Positions 1-4,608 of a DNA stretch of 5,045 nt are shown here, in pieces. The stretch comes from Emticicia sp943368675 (GTDB lineage Bacteria > Bacteroidota > Bacteroidia > Cytophagales > Spirosomataceae). The stretch is taken from the NCBI GenBank assembly GCA_943368675.1, contig CALRLN020000420.1:1-5045 (forward strand), written 5' to 3'. The position numbers were made by a program, and so were the translations under genes. Below the pieces are notes generated by a model, which saw only the letters and a program-made list of their open reading frames with translations, was not told where the DNA came from and ran no database searches. The stretch's first letter is position 1; each line of letters starts with the position of its first letter.

Positions 1-509
1 ATATGAGGCACTTTAGCAAAATAGTATTCAAAATGTTTGGCGGTATTATCACTACCTGTGGCAATCATGGCCTCAGCTTCATTCAATCTTTCTACTACCT
101 TTATATATTCTTCTAAATCCGGATTAATTTCGAAAATCTTAGAAACGAGCAGGCGCATTAATACTGAATCACTTGAGCTCAATTTTACTTGAGCAATATT
201 TCCACTCAATAAAACACATAATAAATCATGAAACCCCACCACCGGAATATTACCCGCCATGACGATCCCTACTTTTTTAGGACTAAGATTTGTCTGAACC
301 TCATTATCTCCCGCGAAAGTTTCCAGTAATTTTTCGTTCAGATAATATTTTGCTGTGTTGTTAAGCGCCAGTTTAACATTGTCTTCTGTAAACCAGGCAT
401 TTTCGTTGCGGGCGGTATAAGACCATTGCTTGATTAATTCAGCGTTCCCTTCGTCGAGTAAGAAGTCTCCTAATTGTGAAAATGTGAGAATAAGGTCTTT
501 TAATTGCAT
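1..509 (-). CDS. Acyl-CoA reductase (LuxC family), N-terminal part, cut by window edge
   Basis: Reading the minus strand from the ATG at 509-507 gives 169 codons open to the left edge, so the gene is partial; the family is usually around 350 residues. The protein begins MQLKDLILTFSQLGDFL. It has the block MAGNIPVVGFHDLLCVLLSG at about residues 84-103, followed by KLSSSDSVLM (109-118) and MIATGSDNTAKHFEYYF (148-164), which I recognise as the LuxC/acyl-CoA reductase signature in Bacteroidota. Enzymes of this family reduce fatty acyl-CoA (or an acyl-enzyme) to the aldehyde with NADPH. The catalytic cysteine lies in the C-terminal part and is not in the window, so activity cannot be judged. The physiological role in non-luminous Bacteroidota is not settled. 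No other in-frame ATG lies just upstream, so the start is well placed. The gene is divergent from the ferredoxin, with 115 bp between them. Confidence 0.9.
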   Translation of the reverse strand, partial: MQLKDLILTFSQLGDFLLDEGNAELIKQWSYTARNENAWFTEDNVKLALNNTAKYYLNEKLLETFAGDNEVQTNLSPKKVGIVMAGNIPVVGFHDLLCVLLSGNIAQVKLSSSDSVLMRLLVSKIFEINPDLEEYIKVVERLNEAEAMIATGSDNTAKHFEYYFAKVPH

Positions 510-546
510 TATTTTTAGAAAAAATGATTCATAACTTAAAATCATG

Positions 547-554
547 CAAAAATA
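547..554 (-). promoter_or_regulatory. Candidate -7 element for the acyl-CoA reductase gene
   Basis: On the minus strand the sequence reads TATTTTTG, a full match to the Bacteroidota -7 consensus TAnnTTTG. It lies 37 bp upstream of the ATG, giving an expected leader of about 30 nt. I do not see a good -33 TTTG at the usual distance, so the call rests on the -7 match and its position. Confidence 0.45.
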
Positions 555-579
555 CGACTAAATTGAAACTTTGAAGCCG

Positions 580-587
580 TATATTTG
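580..587 (+). promoter_or_regulatory. Candidate -7 element for the ferredoxin gene
   Basis: TATATTTG matches the Bacteroidota -7 consensus TAnnTTTG and lies 37 bp before the ferredoxin ATG, predicting a leader of about 30 nt. A -33 TTTG at the normal spacing of about 19-21 bp is not evident; the nearest partial match (TTG at 563-565) is too close. The element faces away from the minus-strand -7 at 547-554. Confidence 0.45.
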
Positions 588-624
588 TTGATTATTTGAA
601 AACTACTAACAATATAGAGAGAGT

Positions 625-975
625 ATGGCAATAATGATTACGGACGAATGTATCAATTGTGGTGCATGCGAGCCTGAATGCCCTAACACGGCAATATATG
701 AAGGAGGGGTAGAATGGACATGGGCCGGAGGAACAAAGTTGACTGAAGTTGAATTAGGAGATGGTACTATTATAGGTGGAAAAGACCCTATGGCACCGGT
801 TTCTGACGAGTTTTATTATATAGTAACAGATAAATGTACTGAATGTCATGGTTTTCATGAAGAGCCACAATGTGCAGCGGTTTGCCCTGTAGATTGTTGT
901 GTACCGGACCCTGACAATGTAGAAGATGATGAAACCCTGCTTGCTAAAAAGGCCTGGTTGCATGCTGAGGCATAG
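625..975 (+). CDS. 2[4Fe-4S] ferredoxin, Allochromatium type (4Fe-4S dicluster protein)
   Basis: A soluble electron carrier of 116 residues. The first cluster motif is C9-x2-C12-x2-C15-x3-C19-P; the second is C71-x2-C74-x8-C83-x3-C87-P with a further conserved C91. The eight-residue gap between C74 and C83 and the CPVDC ending are marks of the Allochromatium vinosum (Alvin/YfhL) ferredoxin group, whose two clusters have very low and unequal potentials. By analogy, cluster I would use C9, C12, C15 and C87, and cluster II C19, C71, C74 and C83; C91 and C92 would not be ligands. There are 51 residues between C19 and C71 against about 18 in the A. vinosum protein, so a loop of roughly 33 residues (about 29-62) is inserted. 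I remember this as common in Bacteroidota homologues. The ATG at 625 gives the family N-terminus MAIMITDEC; the ATG at 634 is an alternative. Upstream is purine-rich AGAGAGAG (616-623), too close to the start for a normal Shine-Dalgarno. The redox partner is not visible here. Confidence 0.93.
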   Translation: MAIMITDECINCGACEPECPNTAIYEGGVEWTWAGGTKLTEVELGDGTIIGGKDPMAPVSDEFYYIVTDKCTECHGFHEEPQCAAVCPVDCCVPDPDNVEDDETLLAKKAWLHAEA

Positions 976-1012
976 TAGATTAAATAGTTATTGATTAGGC
1001 CCCCCATATTGC

Positions 1013-1044
1013 AAGCCTGTCTGATTTTCAGACAGGCTTTTTTT
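1013..1044 (+). terminator. Intrinsic terminator of the ferredoxin gene
   Basis: A perfect 12-bp stem, AAGCCTGTCTGA (1013-1024) with TCAGACAGGCTT (1028-1039), closes on a TTT loop and runs straight into a seven-T tract (1038-1044). It starts 37 bp after the ferredoxin stop. There is no T-run on the other strand, so it works in the plus direction only. It isolates the ferredoxin from the porin gene. Confidence 0.93.
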
Positions 1045-1107
1045 GTTTGAATCTTATTATTGTACATATTTAAGAAATAATTGTACTTCGGAATAATATA
1101 TTGAATA

Positions 1108-1119
1108 TTGGTAAAAATA
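1108..1119 (+). repeat. Copy 1 of the TTGGTAAAAATA element
   Basis: TTGGTAAAAATA, identical to the reverse complement of the copy at 1252-1263 and one A shorter than the copy at 1188-1200. It lies about 200 bp upstream of the porin start. It may be a binding site; no known regulator is recognised from it. Confidence 0.4.
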
Positions 1120-1139
1120 CAGTAGAAAATTTGTTTTAG

Positions 1140-1167
1140 TAATTTATTGTATTTTTTCAATAAATTA
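1140..1167. repeat. 10-bp AT-rich inverted repeat
   Basis: TAATTTATTG (1140-1149) and CAATAAATTA (1158-1167) are perfect inverted copies around an 8-bp T-rich centre. It is followed on the plus strand by a T-rich run, but it lacks any G/C core, lies over 100 bp after the real ferredoxin terminator, and is more likely an operator dyad or a chance AT palindrome than a terminator. Confidence 0.4.
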
Positions 1168-1187
1168 TATTTTTTTAAATATATAAA

Positions 1188-1200
1188 TTGGTAAAAAATA
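1188..1200 (+). repeat. Copy 2 of the TTGGTAAAAATA element
   Basis: TTGGTAAAAAATA, the same as copy 1 with one extra A in the A-run. It begins 80 bp downstream of copy 1 in the same orientation. Confidence 0.4.
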
Positions 1201-1238
1201 ATTTTTTTAAGAAAATTTCATTTTTTTTAAACATAAAA

Positions 1239-1270
1239 TTTGGAATTAAAATATTTTTACCAAACATTTG
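1239..1270 (+). promoter_or_regulatory. Candidate promoter of the porin/ammonium transporter unit
   Basis: TTTG at 1239-1242 can serve as a -33 element. It is followed after 20 bp by AACATTTG (1263-1270), a one-mismatch match to the -7 consensus TAnnTTTG. The spacing fits the Bacteroidota primary-sigma pattern. Transcription would begin near 1277, leaving a leader of about 40 nt before the ATG at 1318 and excluding the upstream in-frame starts at 1240 and 1273. Confidence 0.45.
1252..1263 (-). repeat. Copy 3 (inverted) of the TTGGTAAAAATA element, inside the promoter spacer
   Basis: TATTTTTACCAA is the exact reverse complement of copy 1. It sits between the candidate -33 and -7 elements and overlaps the first base of the latter, the position expected of a repressor operator. 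This is inference from position; the factor is unknown. Confidence 0.4.
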
Positions 1271-1317
1271 TAATGAAATTTAGTTTCAGACAATCGCCAC
1301 TTAAACCAAAGATTATT

Positions 1318-2442
1318 ATGAAAAAATTGATTTTTACAGTATTATCGTTGTTTTCAATAGCAGCGACTCAAGCACAAGAAAGTACAACAACCACAGAAGA
1401 AAAAAAGAACCCCCTTACATTTTCAGGCTACGTTGATACTTACTTTTTCGGTAATTTTAATAACCCCGCATCACGATCAAATTTAGGCGTTTCAGGTTTC
1501 GAACGTATATTCGACCAAAAACCCGGACAATTTCAGTTAGGTCTTGCACAAACCAAACTATCTTACTCTACTGATAAAGTTGATGCGGTAATCGACCTTG
1601 TATTTGGCAACCATGCTGATTTAGGTAACTACGGTAATATTATCAGTCCCGTAACCGGTGCAACAAGCACGGCTTTGGCTGTTAAACAGGCCTATATTAC
1701 ATGGAAAGCATCAGATAAATTCTCTTTAACAGCCGGTCAGTTCGGTACTCATATCGGTTATGAAGTTATTGATGCTCCGGTAAACTACAATTACTCACTA
1801 TCAAACCTTTTTGGTAATGGTCCGTTTTACCATACTGGTTTAAAAGCAACTGTTGCAACCTCTTCAAAATCGTCATTAACTGTTGGTCTTGTAAATGGTG
1901 TTGACACAAAAGATGATAATAATGATAAGTTGGGTGTGATGGCTCAGTTCTATGTTTCACCTGCTGAAGGTTGGAATTTATACCTGAACTGGTTAGGAAG
2001 TGATGAAGGTGTAGATGAAAAATCATATTATTCAATTTTCGATATCACTACTTCATATCAAATCACTGATAAGTTTTTATTAGGCTTAAATGCAGCTTAT
2101 GGTACACAGGATAAACTATCCTGGGGTGGTGCAGCTTTATACGCTCAAGTTGCCTTCACTGATAAATTCGGCCTGGGAGCTCGTTATGAATATTTTGATA
2201 ACACAAGCGGTATCCGTGGATTAAGAAATCCTTCAAGACCAGATGCTGGTACATCAGTAAACTCATTTACTTTAACCGGAAACGTTACTATCTCTGAAAA
2301 TCTTTTGTTCAAACCTGAATTCCGTTTGGATAGCTATGCTAAGGGAGTTGGTACTAATGGAGAGCAATTCCAGGATAGCGATGGTAACTTCACTAAAAGC
2401 TCGCAGTCAACATTTGGCGCAGCGCTAATCTTCAAATTCTAA
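1318..2442 (+). CDS. Outer-membrane beta-barrel porin (BBP2/OmpL-like family)
   Basis: A 374-residue outer-membrane channel protein. It begins with a typical Sec signal peptide, MKKLIFTVLSLFSIAATQA, with likely cleavage after A19. The mature protein starts with a Thr/Glu/Lys-rich linker and then alternating beta-strand segments such as SGYVDTYFFG (36-45), QAYITW (124-129) and TAGQFGTHIGYE (138-149). The segment VNYNYSLSNLFGNGPFYHTG (155-174) is a block I associate with the putative porin-2 (BBP2, PF07642) family. The chain ends in phenylalanine (ALIFKF), the usual C-terminal signal for BAM-dependent insertion. The frame is open further upstream (TTG at 1240, ATG at 1273), but only the ATG at 1318 puts the signal peptide at the N-terminus, and the candidate promoter lies inside the longer form. 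The ammonium transporter follows 72 bp later without a visible terminator, so the porin probably supplies ammonium or other small nitrogen solutes to the periplasm. Substrate specificity cannot be read from the sequence. Confidence 0.85.
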   Translation: MKKLIFTVLSLFSIAATQAQESTTTTEEKKNPLTFSGYVDTYFFGNFNNPASRSNLGVSGFERIFDQKPGQFQLGLAQTKLSYSTDKVDAVIDLVFGNHADLGNYGNIISPVTGATSTALAVKQAYITWKASDKFSLTAGQFGTHIGYEVIDAPVNYNYSLSNLFGNGPFYHTGLKATVATSSKSSLTVGLVNGVDTKDDNNDKLGVMAQFYVSPAEGWNLYLNWLGSDEGVDEKSYYSIFDITTSYQITDKFLLGLNAAYGTQDKLSWGGAALYAQVAFTDKFGLGARYEYFDNTSGIRGLRNPSRPDAGTSVNSFTLTGNVTISENLLFKPEFRLDSYAKGVGTNGEQFQDSDGNFTKSSQSTFGAALIFKF

Positions 2443-2514
2443 TACACTTTGTCAATAAACCTAAACTAAACTTATACATTAATTTTTGTACAACACTTAA
2501 ACCCCAAACACATT

Positions 2515-3861
2515 ATGCGTAAAAATCCTCTTCCTCTGATTATTTTGCTTGCCATAGCAATCGCGGGAGTATTTATGCCTGCTGTGCCTTCAACAATTGT
2601 AACTGAAGGCATTAACGGAGCAGATACGGCCTGGATGCTCGTAAGTACTGCATTAGTGCTTATCATGACACCCGGATTAGCTTATTTCTACGGTGGTATG
2701 GTGAACGCAAAAAATGTTATCTCAACCATGTTGCAGAGTTTCATTGCAATGGGTGTTATTTCAATTCTTTGGGTAACCGTTGGGTTCAGTCTTGCATTTG
2801 GTGATACTATCGGCGGATTTGTCGGAGACCCAACTACTTACTTCATGTTTAAAGGAGTATTAGAAAGCAAACCTTGGTCATTGGCACCAACTATCCCATT
2901 GGTTGTATTCGCATTCTTTCAATTGAAATTCGCGGTTATTACACCAGCGCTTGTTACAGGTTCATTAGCTGAACGTATCAACTTTAAGTCGTACGTATTA
3001 TTCATTATCCTTTTCAGTTTGTTTATCTATGCTCCTTTGGCGCACTGGACATGGCACCCTGAAGGTTTCTTATTCAAATTAGGAGTTCTTGACTTCGCTG
3101 GTGGTACTGTTGTACATATGTCAGCAGGTTGGGCAGCTTTGGCAGGTGCAATTTATCTGAAACGTCGTCGTGCACACGTTGAAGGTAGCTTCCTACCTCC
3201 GGCAAATATCCCTTATGTATTATTAGGTACTGGTTTGCTTTGGTTTGGTTGGTTTGGCTTCAATGCAGGTTCAGCCCTAAGTGCAGGTACACTAGCGGCT
3301 TCTGCTTTTGCAACAACTAATACTGCTGCTGCTGCTGCTGGTCTTGCATGGGTTTTATTTGATGCCGCTCGTGGCAAAAAAGTTTCAGCGCTTGGATTCT
3401 GTATCGGGGTTGTAGTAGGTTTAGTAGCCATTACACCTGCAGCAGGTTTCGTTACCATTCCTCATTCAATTTTTATTGGTGCCATTGCCTCTATCATTTC
3501 TAATTACCTTGCCCACTTAAAAACCAAAACCGCATTGGACGATACACTTGACGTATTTCCTTGCCATGGTGTAGGTGGTATGGTAGGTATGATTATGACA
3601 GGTATCTTTGCAAGCAAAGGTGTTAACAGTGCCGTGGCAGATGAAGGACTATTCTTTGGCGCATCGAAATTATTCGTGAACCACATGATAGCTTTGGTTG
3701 TTGTGTCAGTGTTTGCTTTTGCGATGTCATTTGTTCTTTTGAAAATCACTGATTTGATTCTTCCTTTACGTGTATCTGATGCTGACGAAAAAGCAGGTCT
3801 TGACAAAAGTCAACATGATGAGTCGTTGGTTGAAGCTGGCGGAATTGCAGAATTAGTATAA
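2515..3861 (+). CDS. amtB: Ammonium transporter, AmtB type
   Basis: An inner-membrane ammonium/ammonia channel of 448 residues, normal for bacterial Amt. An N-terminal hydrophobic segment (about 5-25) resembles the cleaved signal peptide of E. coli AmtB; about 11 membrane segments follow. By alignment from memory to E. coli AmtB, the conduction residues are all present: F139 (F107) and F249 (F215) of the Phe gate, W180 (W148), D193 (D160), the twin pore histidines H201 (H168) and H351 (H318), W246 (W212) and S253 (S219). Family blocks include TPGLAYFYGGMVNAKNV (52-68), GSLAERINF (149-157), GWFGFNAGS (245-253) and DVFPCHGVGGMVG (346-358). The C-terminal tail LRVSDADEKAGLDKSQHDE (418-436) is the type that docks P-II protein (GlnK) to close the channel. 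However, no glnK gene lies in the 1.2 kb that follow. The start gives the only good N-terminus; no Shine-Dalgarno is seen. It is probably co-transcribed with the porin. A five-GCT run encodes A271-A275 in a membrane helix and looks ordinary. Confidence 0.96.
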   Translation: MRKNPLPLIILLAIAIAGVFMPAVPSTIVTEGINGADTAWMLVSTALVLIMTPGLAYFYGGMVNAKNVISTMLQSFIAMGVISILWVTVGFSLAFGDTIGGFVGDPTTYFMFKGVLESKPWSLAPTIPLVVFAFFQLKFAVITPALVTGSLAERINFKSYVLFIILFSLFIYAPLAHWTWHPEGFLFKLGVLDFAGGTVVHMSAGWAALAGAIYLKRRRAHVEGSFLPPANIPYVLLGTGLLWFGWFGFNAGSALSAGTLAASAFATTNTAAAAAGLAWVLFDAARGKKVSALGFCIGVVVGLVAITPAAGFVTIPHSIFIGAIASIISNYLAHLKTKTALDDTLDVFPCHGVGGMVGMIMTGIFASKGVNSAVADEGLFFGASKLFVNHMIALVVVSVFAFAMSFVLLKITDLILPLRVSDADEKAGLDKSQHDESLVEAGGIAELV

Positions 3862-3876
3862 GATATTGTTTTATGT

Positions 3877-3925
3877 AACAAAATCACAATTGCGGGTTAA
3901 ACCGTACTTTTATTGTGGTTTTGTT
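3877..3925 (+). other. Long hairpin in the 3' region of amt, without T-tract
   Basis: AACAAAATCACAAT (3877-3890) pairs with ATTGTGGTTTTGTT (3912-3925) over 14 bp with a single G-U pair. The stem can be extended by three more pairs (two of them G-U) to 3874/3928. The apical part has a small CGG/CCG stem (3894-3896 with 3902-3904) around GTTAAA. No run of T follows, so it is not a normal intrinsic terminator. It begins 15 bp after the amt stop and precedes the real terminator. It may protect the mRNA 3' end or belong to a 3'-UTR-derived RNA. Confidence 0.55.
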
Positions 3926-3939
3926 GTACTCCATAAGTT

Positions 3940-3973
3940 AAAATGCCTGCTTTTTTAGCGGGCATTTTCTTTT
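3940..3973 (+). terminator. Terminator of the porin/amt unit, possibly bidirectional
   Basis: AAAATGCCTGC (3940-3950) pairs with GCGGGCATTTT (3958-3968), with one G-U pair and a T-rich loop (TTTTTTA). The sequence continues as TTTTCTTTT, giving a good T-rich tail on the plus strand. On the minus strand the same stem ends in ATTTT, so it could also stop transcripts arriving from the lipoprotein gene at 4042, as expected between convergent genes. Confidence 0.82.
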
Positions 3974-4041
3974 AAGATAATAGGAGACAGAGTAATGAGT
4001 AGATTTATTGCTGAGTCTAGTTCATGCTTCTTTTAACTGTG

Positions 4042-4455
4042 CTATTTAGCCCTTGAGTACTTGCTTCTTACACTGGCTGCTTCTACTACAAGTGTATCTG
4101 TATCTAATCTTGTTATTTCCCACCTGGAAGTTGGAAGACAACTCATTTGTGGACAAGACATTAGGTCTGAGAATATAATAGTATTATTTAAAACAGTAAA
4201 CTTATTGCCTGCTGTGCAGCATTCTGCACCAGGTTTCCCATCACGTAAGAACTTTCCTTTAGCAGTAAACTCAATTGGAGGGATTGCCGCTATTGTAACA
4301 AAGGAATTCCATGGCCCCCAGGTGCCATCCTGAGTTTTATATTGAACCTGATAGGCATGATTCCATATCCCATTAAGTTTTTCAGGAACAATAACATCAG
4401 ATTTGCAGGAAGAAATTATAGCTGCTAAACCAATGACGAAAATTAGTTTTTTCAT
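4042..4455 (-). CDS. Lipocalin-like small lipoprotein (paralogue 1)
   Basis: A 137-residue secreted lipoprotein of unknown function. The N-terminus MKKLIFVIGLAAIISSC is a lipoprotein signal with lipobox ISSC; C17 would be acylated, and K18-S19-D20 follow. The mature domain starts with KLNGIWN (27-32, 26 being K), where G-x-W is the lipocalin-type first-strand motif. It continues through EFTAKGKFLRDG (62-73), KFTVLNNTIIFSD (85-97) and WEITRLDTDTLVVE (112-125). This order of strands, with a G-K-F turn and a 'DTLVV' late strand, resembles the lipocalin-like domains of small Bacteroidota lipoproteins (PF13648 type). Cysteines at 79, 80, 101 and 106 may form disulphides in the periplasm or outside the cell. 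It aligns without gaps to the protein at 4609-5022, about 70 identities in 137 by hand count. It has its own likely promoter and is separated from the paralogue by a terminator. No function is claimed. Confidence 0.85.
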   Translation of the reverse strand: MKKLIFVIGLAAIISSCKSDVIVPEKLNGIWNHAYQVQYKTQDGTWGPWNSFVTIAAIPPIEFTAKGKFLRDGKPGAECCTAGNKFTVLNNTIIFSDLMSCPQMSCLPTSRWEITRLDTDTLVVEAASVRSKYSRAK

Positions 4456-4460
4456 TATTT

Positions 4461-4485
4461 TAGGTATTTATAACAATGATACCTA
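4461..4485. repeat. 7-bp inverted repeat over the candidate promoter of lipoprotein 1
   Basis: TAGGTAT (4461-4467) and ATACCTA (4479-4485) are perfect inverted copies separated by 11 bp. The right arm overlaps the candidate -7 element at 4474-4481. The geometry would suit a dimeric regulator, but the arms are short and chance is possible. Confidence 0.35.
4474..4481 (-). promoter_or_regulatory. Candidate -7 element of lipoprotein gene 1
   Basis: The minus strand reads TATCATTG, one mismatch from TAnnTTTG, 18 bp upstream of the ATG. The part TCATTGTTATAAA (minus, 4479-4467) recurs as TCATTGTAATAAA (minus, 5045-5033) at almost the same distance from the paralogue's ATG, 12 of 13 bases identical. 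Conservation between paralogues supports a functional leader or promoter, though the exact role is inferred. Confidence 0.35.
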
Positions 4486-4535
4486 TCAGGCGAATAGCGT
4501 TGGAATGAAAAGACATAATATTTTTTCAAAGGCAA

Positions 4536-4567
4536 GAAAAAAGAGTATAGATATGATTCTATACTCT
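4536..4567 (-). terminator. Intrinsic terminator of lipoprotein gene 2
   Basis: On the minus strand AGAGTATAGA and TCTATACTCT form a perfect 10-bp stem (plus-strand arms 4542-4551 and 4558-4567) around a 6-nt loop, followed immediately by a run of Ts (4542-4537) and a C. It lies 42 bp past the stop of the gene at 4609 and before the start of the gene at 4455, so the two lipoproteins are separate transcription units. Confidence 0.85.
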
Positions 4568-4582
4568 CTATTGAGTGTCAAA

Positions 4583-4599
4583 ACCTGAAATTCTCAGGT
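4583..4599 (-). terminator. Small hairpin directly after lipoprotein gene 2, possible first terminator
   Basis: ACCTGA (4583-4588) and TCAGGT (4594-4599) form a 6-bp stem with a 5-nt loop, 9 bp after the stop codon. On the minus strand it is followed by only four Ts in a row, counting the last stem base, so it would be weak by itself. It precedes the stronger terminator at 4536-4567 as part of a tandem arrangement. Confidence 0.4.
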
Positions 4600-4608
4600 C
4601 AAAAATAG

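Larger units (their letters stand above)
1045..1317. other. AT-rich intergenic region upstream of the porin gene
   Basis: No coding gene is supported here; short open frames on both strands are compositional. The stretch is strongly A/T-biased, with long T-runs at 1151-1156 and 1170-1176 and around 1202-1228. It holds three copies of a TTGGTAAAAATA-like element (1108-1119, 1188-1200, and inverted at 1252-1263), a 10-bp dyad at 1140-1167, two TTGTAC hexamers exactly 21 bp apart (1060 and 1081), and a candidate promoter at 1239-1270. The size and repeat content are more than a simple promoter needs and suggest regulation of the porin/ammonium transporter unit. Confidence 0.6.
3862..4041. other. 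Intergenic region between convergent amt and lipoprotein genes
   Basis: No gene is seen. It contains a long hairpin (3877-3925) and a terminator (3940-3973). The remaining stretch, 3974-4041, shows nothing recognisable. Confidence 0.6.

Noticed and set aside
754..1160. Minus-strand open frames over the ferredoxin and its terminator
   Set aside because: They lie antisense to a clear ferredoxin gene, cross a strong terminator hairpin, and show no recognisable protein features.
1108..1263. CRISPR-like array from the repeated TTGGTAAAAATA elements
   Set aside because: Repeats are only 12-13 bp, irregularly spaced and in mixed orientation, with no spacers of constant length and no cas genes.
1240..1317. 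Upstream in-frame extension of the porin gene (TTG at 1240, ATG at 1273)
   Set aside because: It would put 15-26 residues before an obvious Sec signal peptide and overlaps the candidate promoter; the ATG at 1318 is the natural start.
2448..2488. Separate promoter for amt in the 72-bp gap (TTTG at 2448 and AATTTTTG at 2481)
   Set aside because: The -7 match has a mismatch and the spacing of 29 bp is too long, so co-transcription with the porin is favoured.
3325..3339. Five GCT repeats as a phase-variable microsatellite
   Set aside because: A triplet repeat coding Ala in a membrane helix; length change would not shift the frame and Ala-rich helices are normal in Amt.
3213..3806. Minus-strand open frames inside the ammonium transporter gene
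   Set aside because: Ala/Pro/Lys/Thr-rich antisense shadows of a well-supported transporter.
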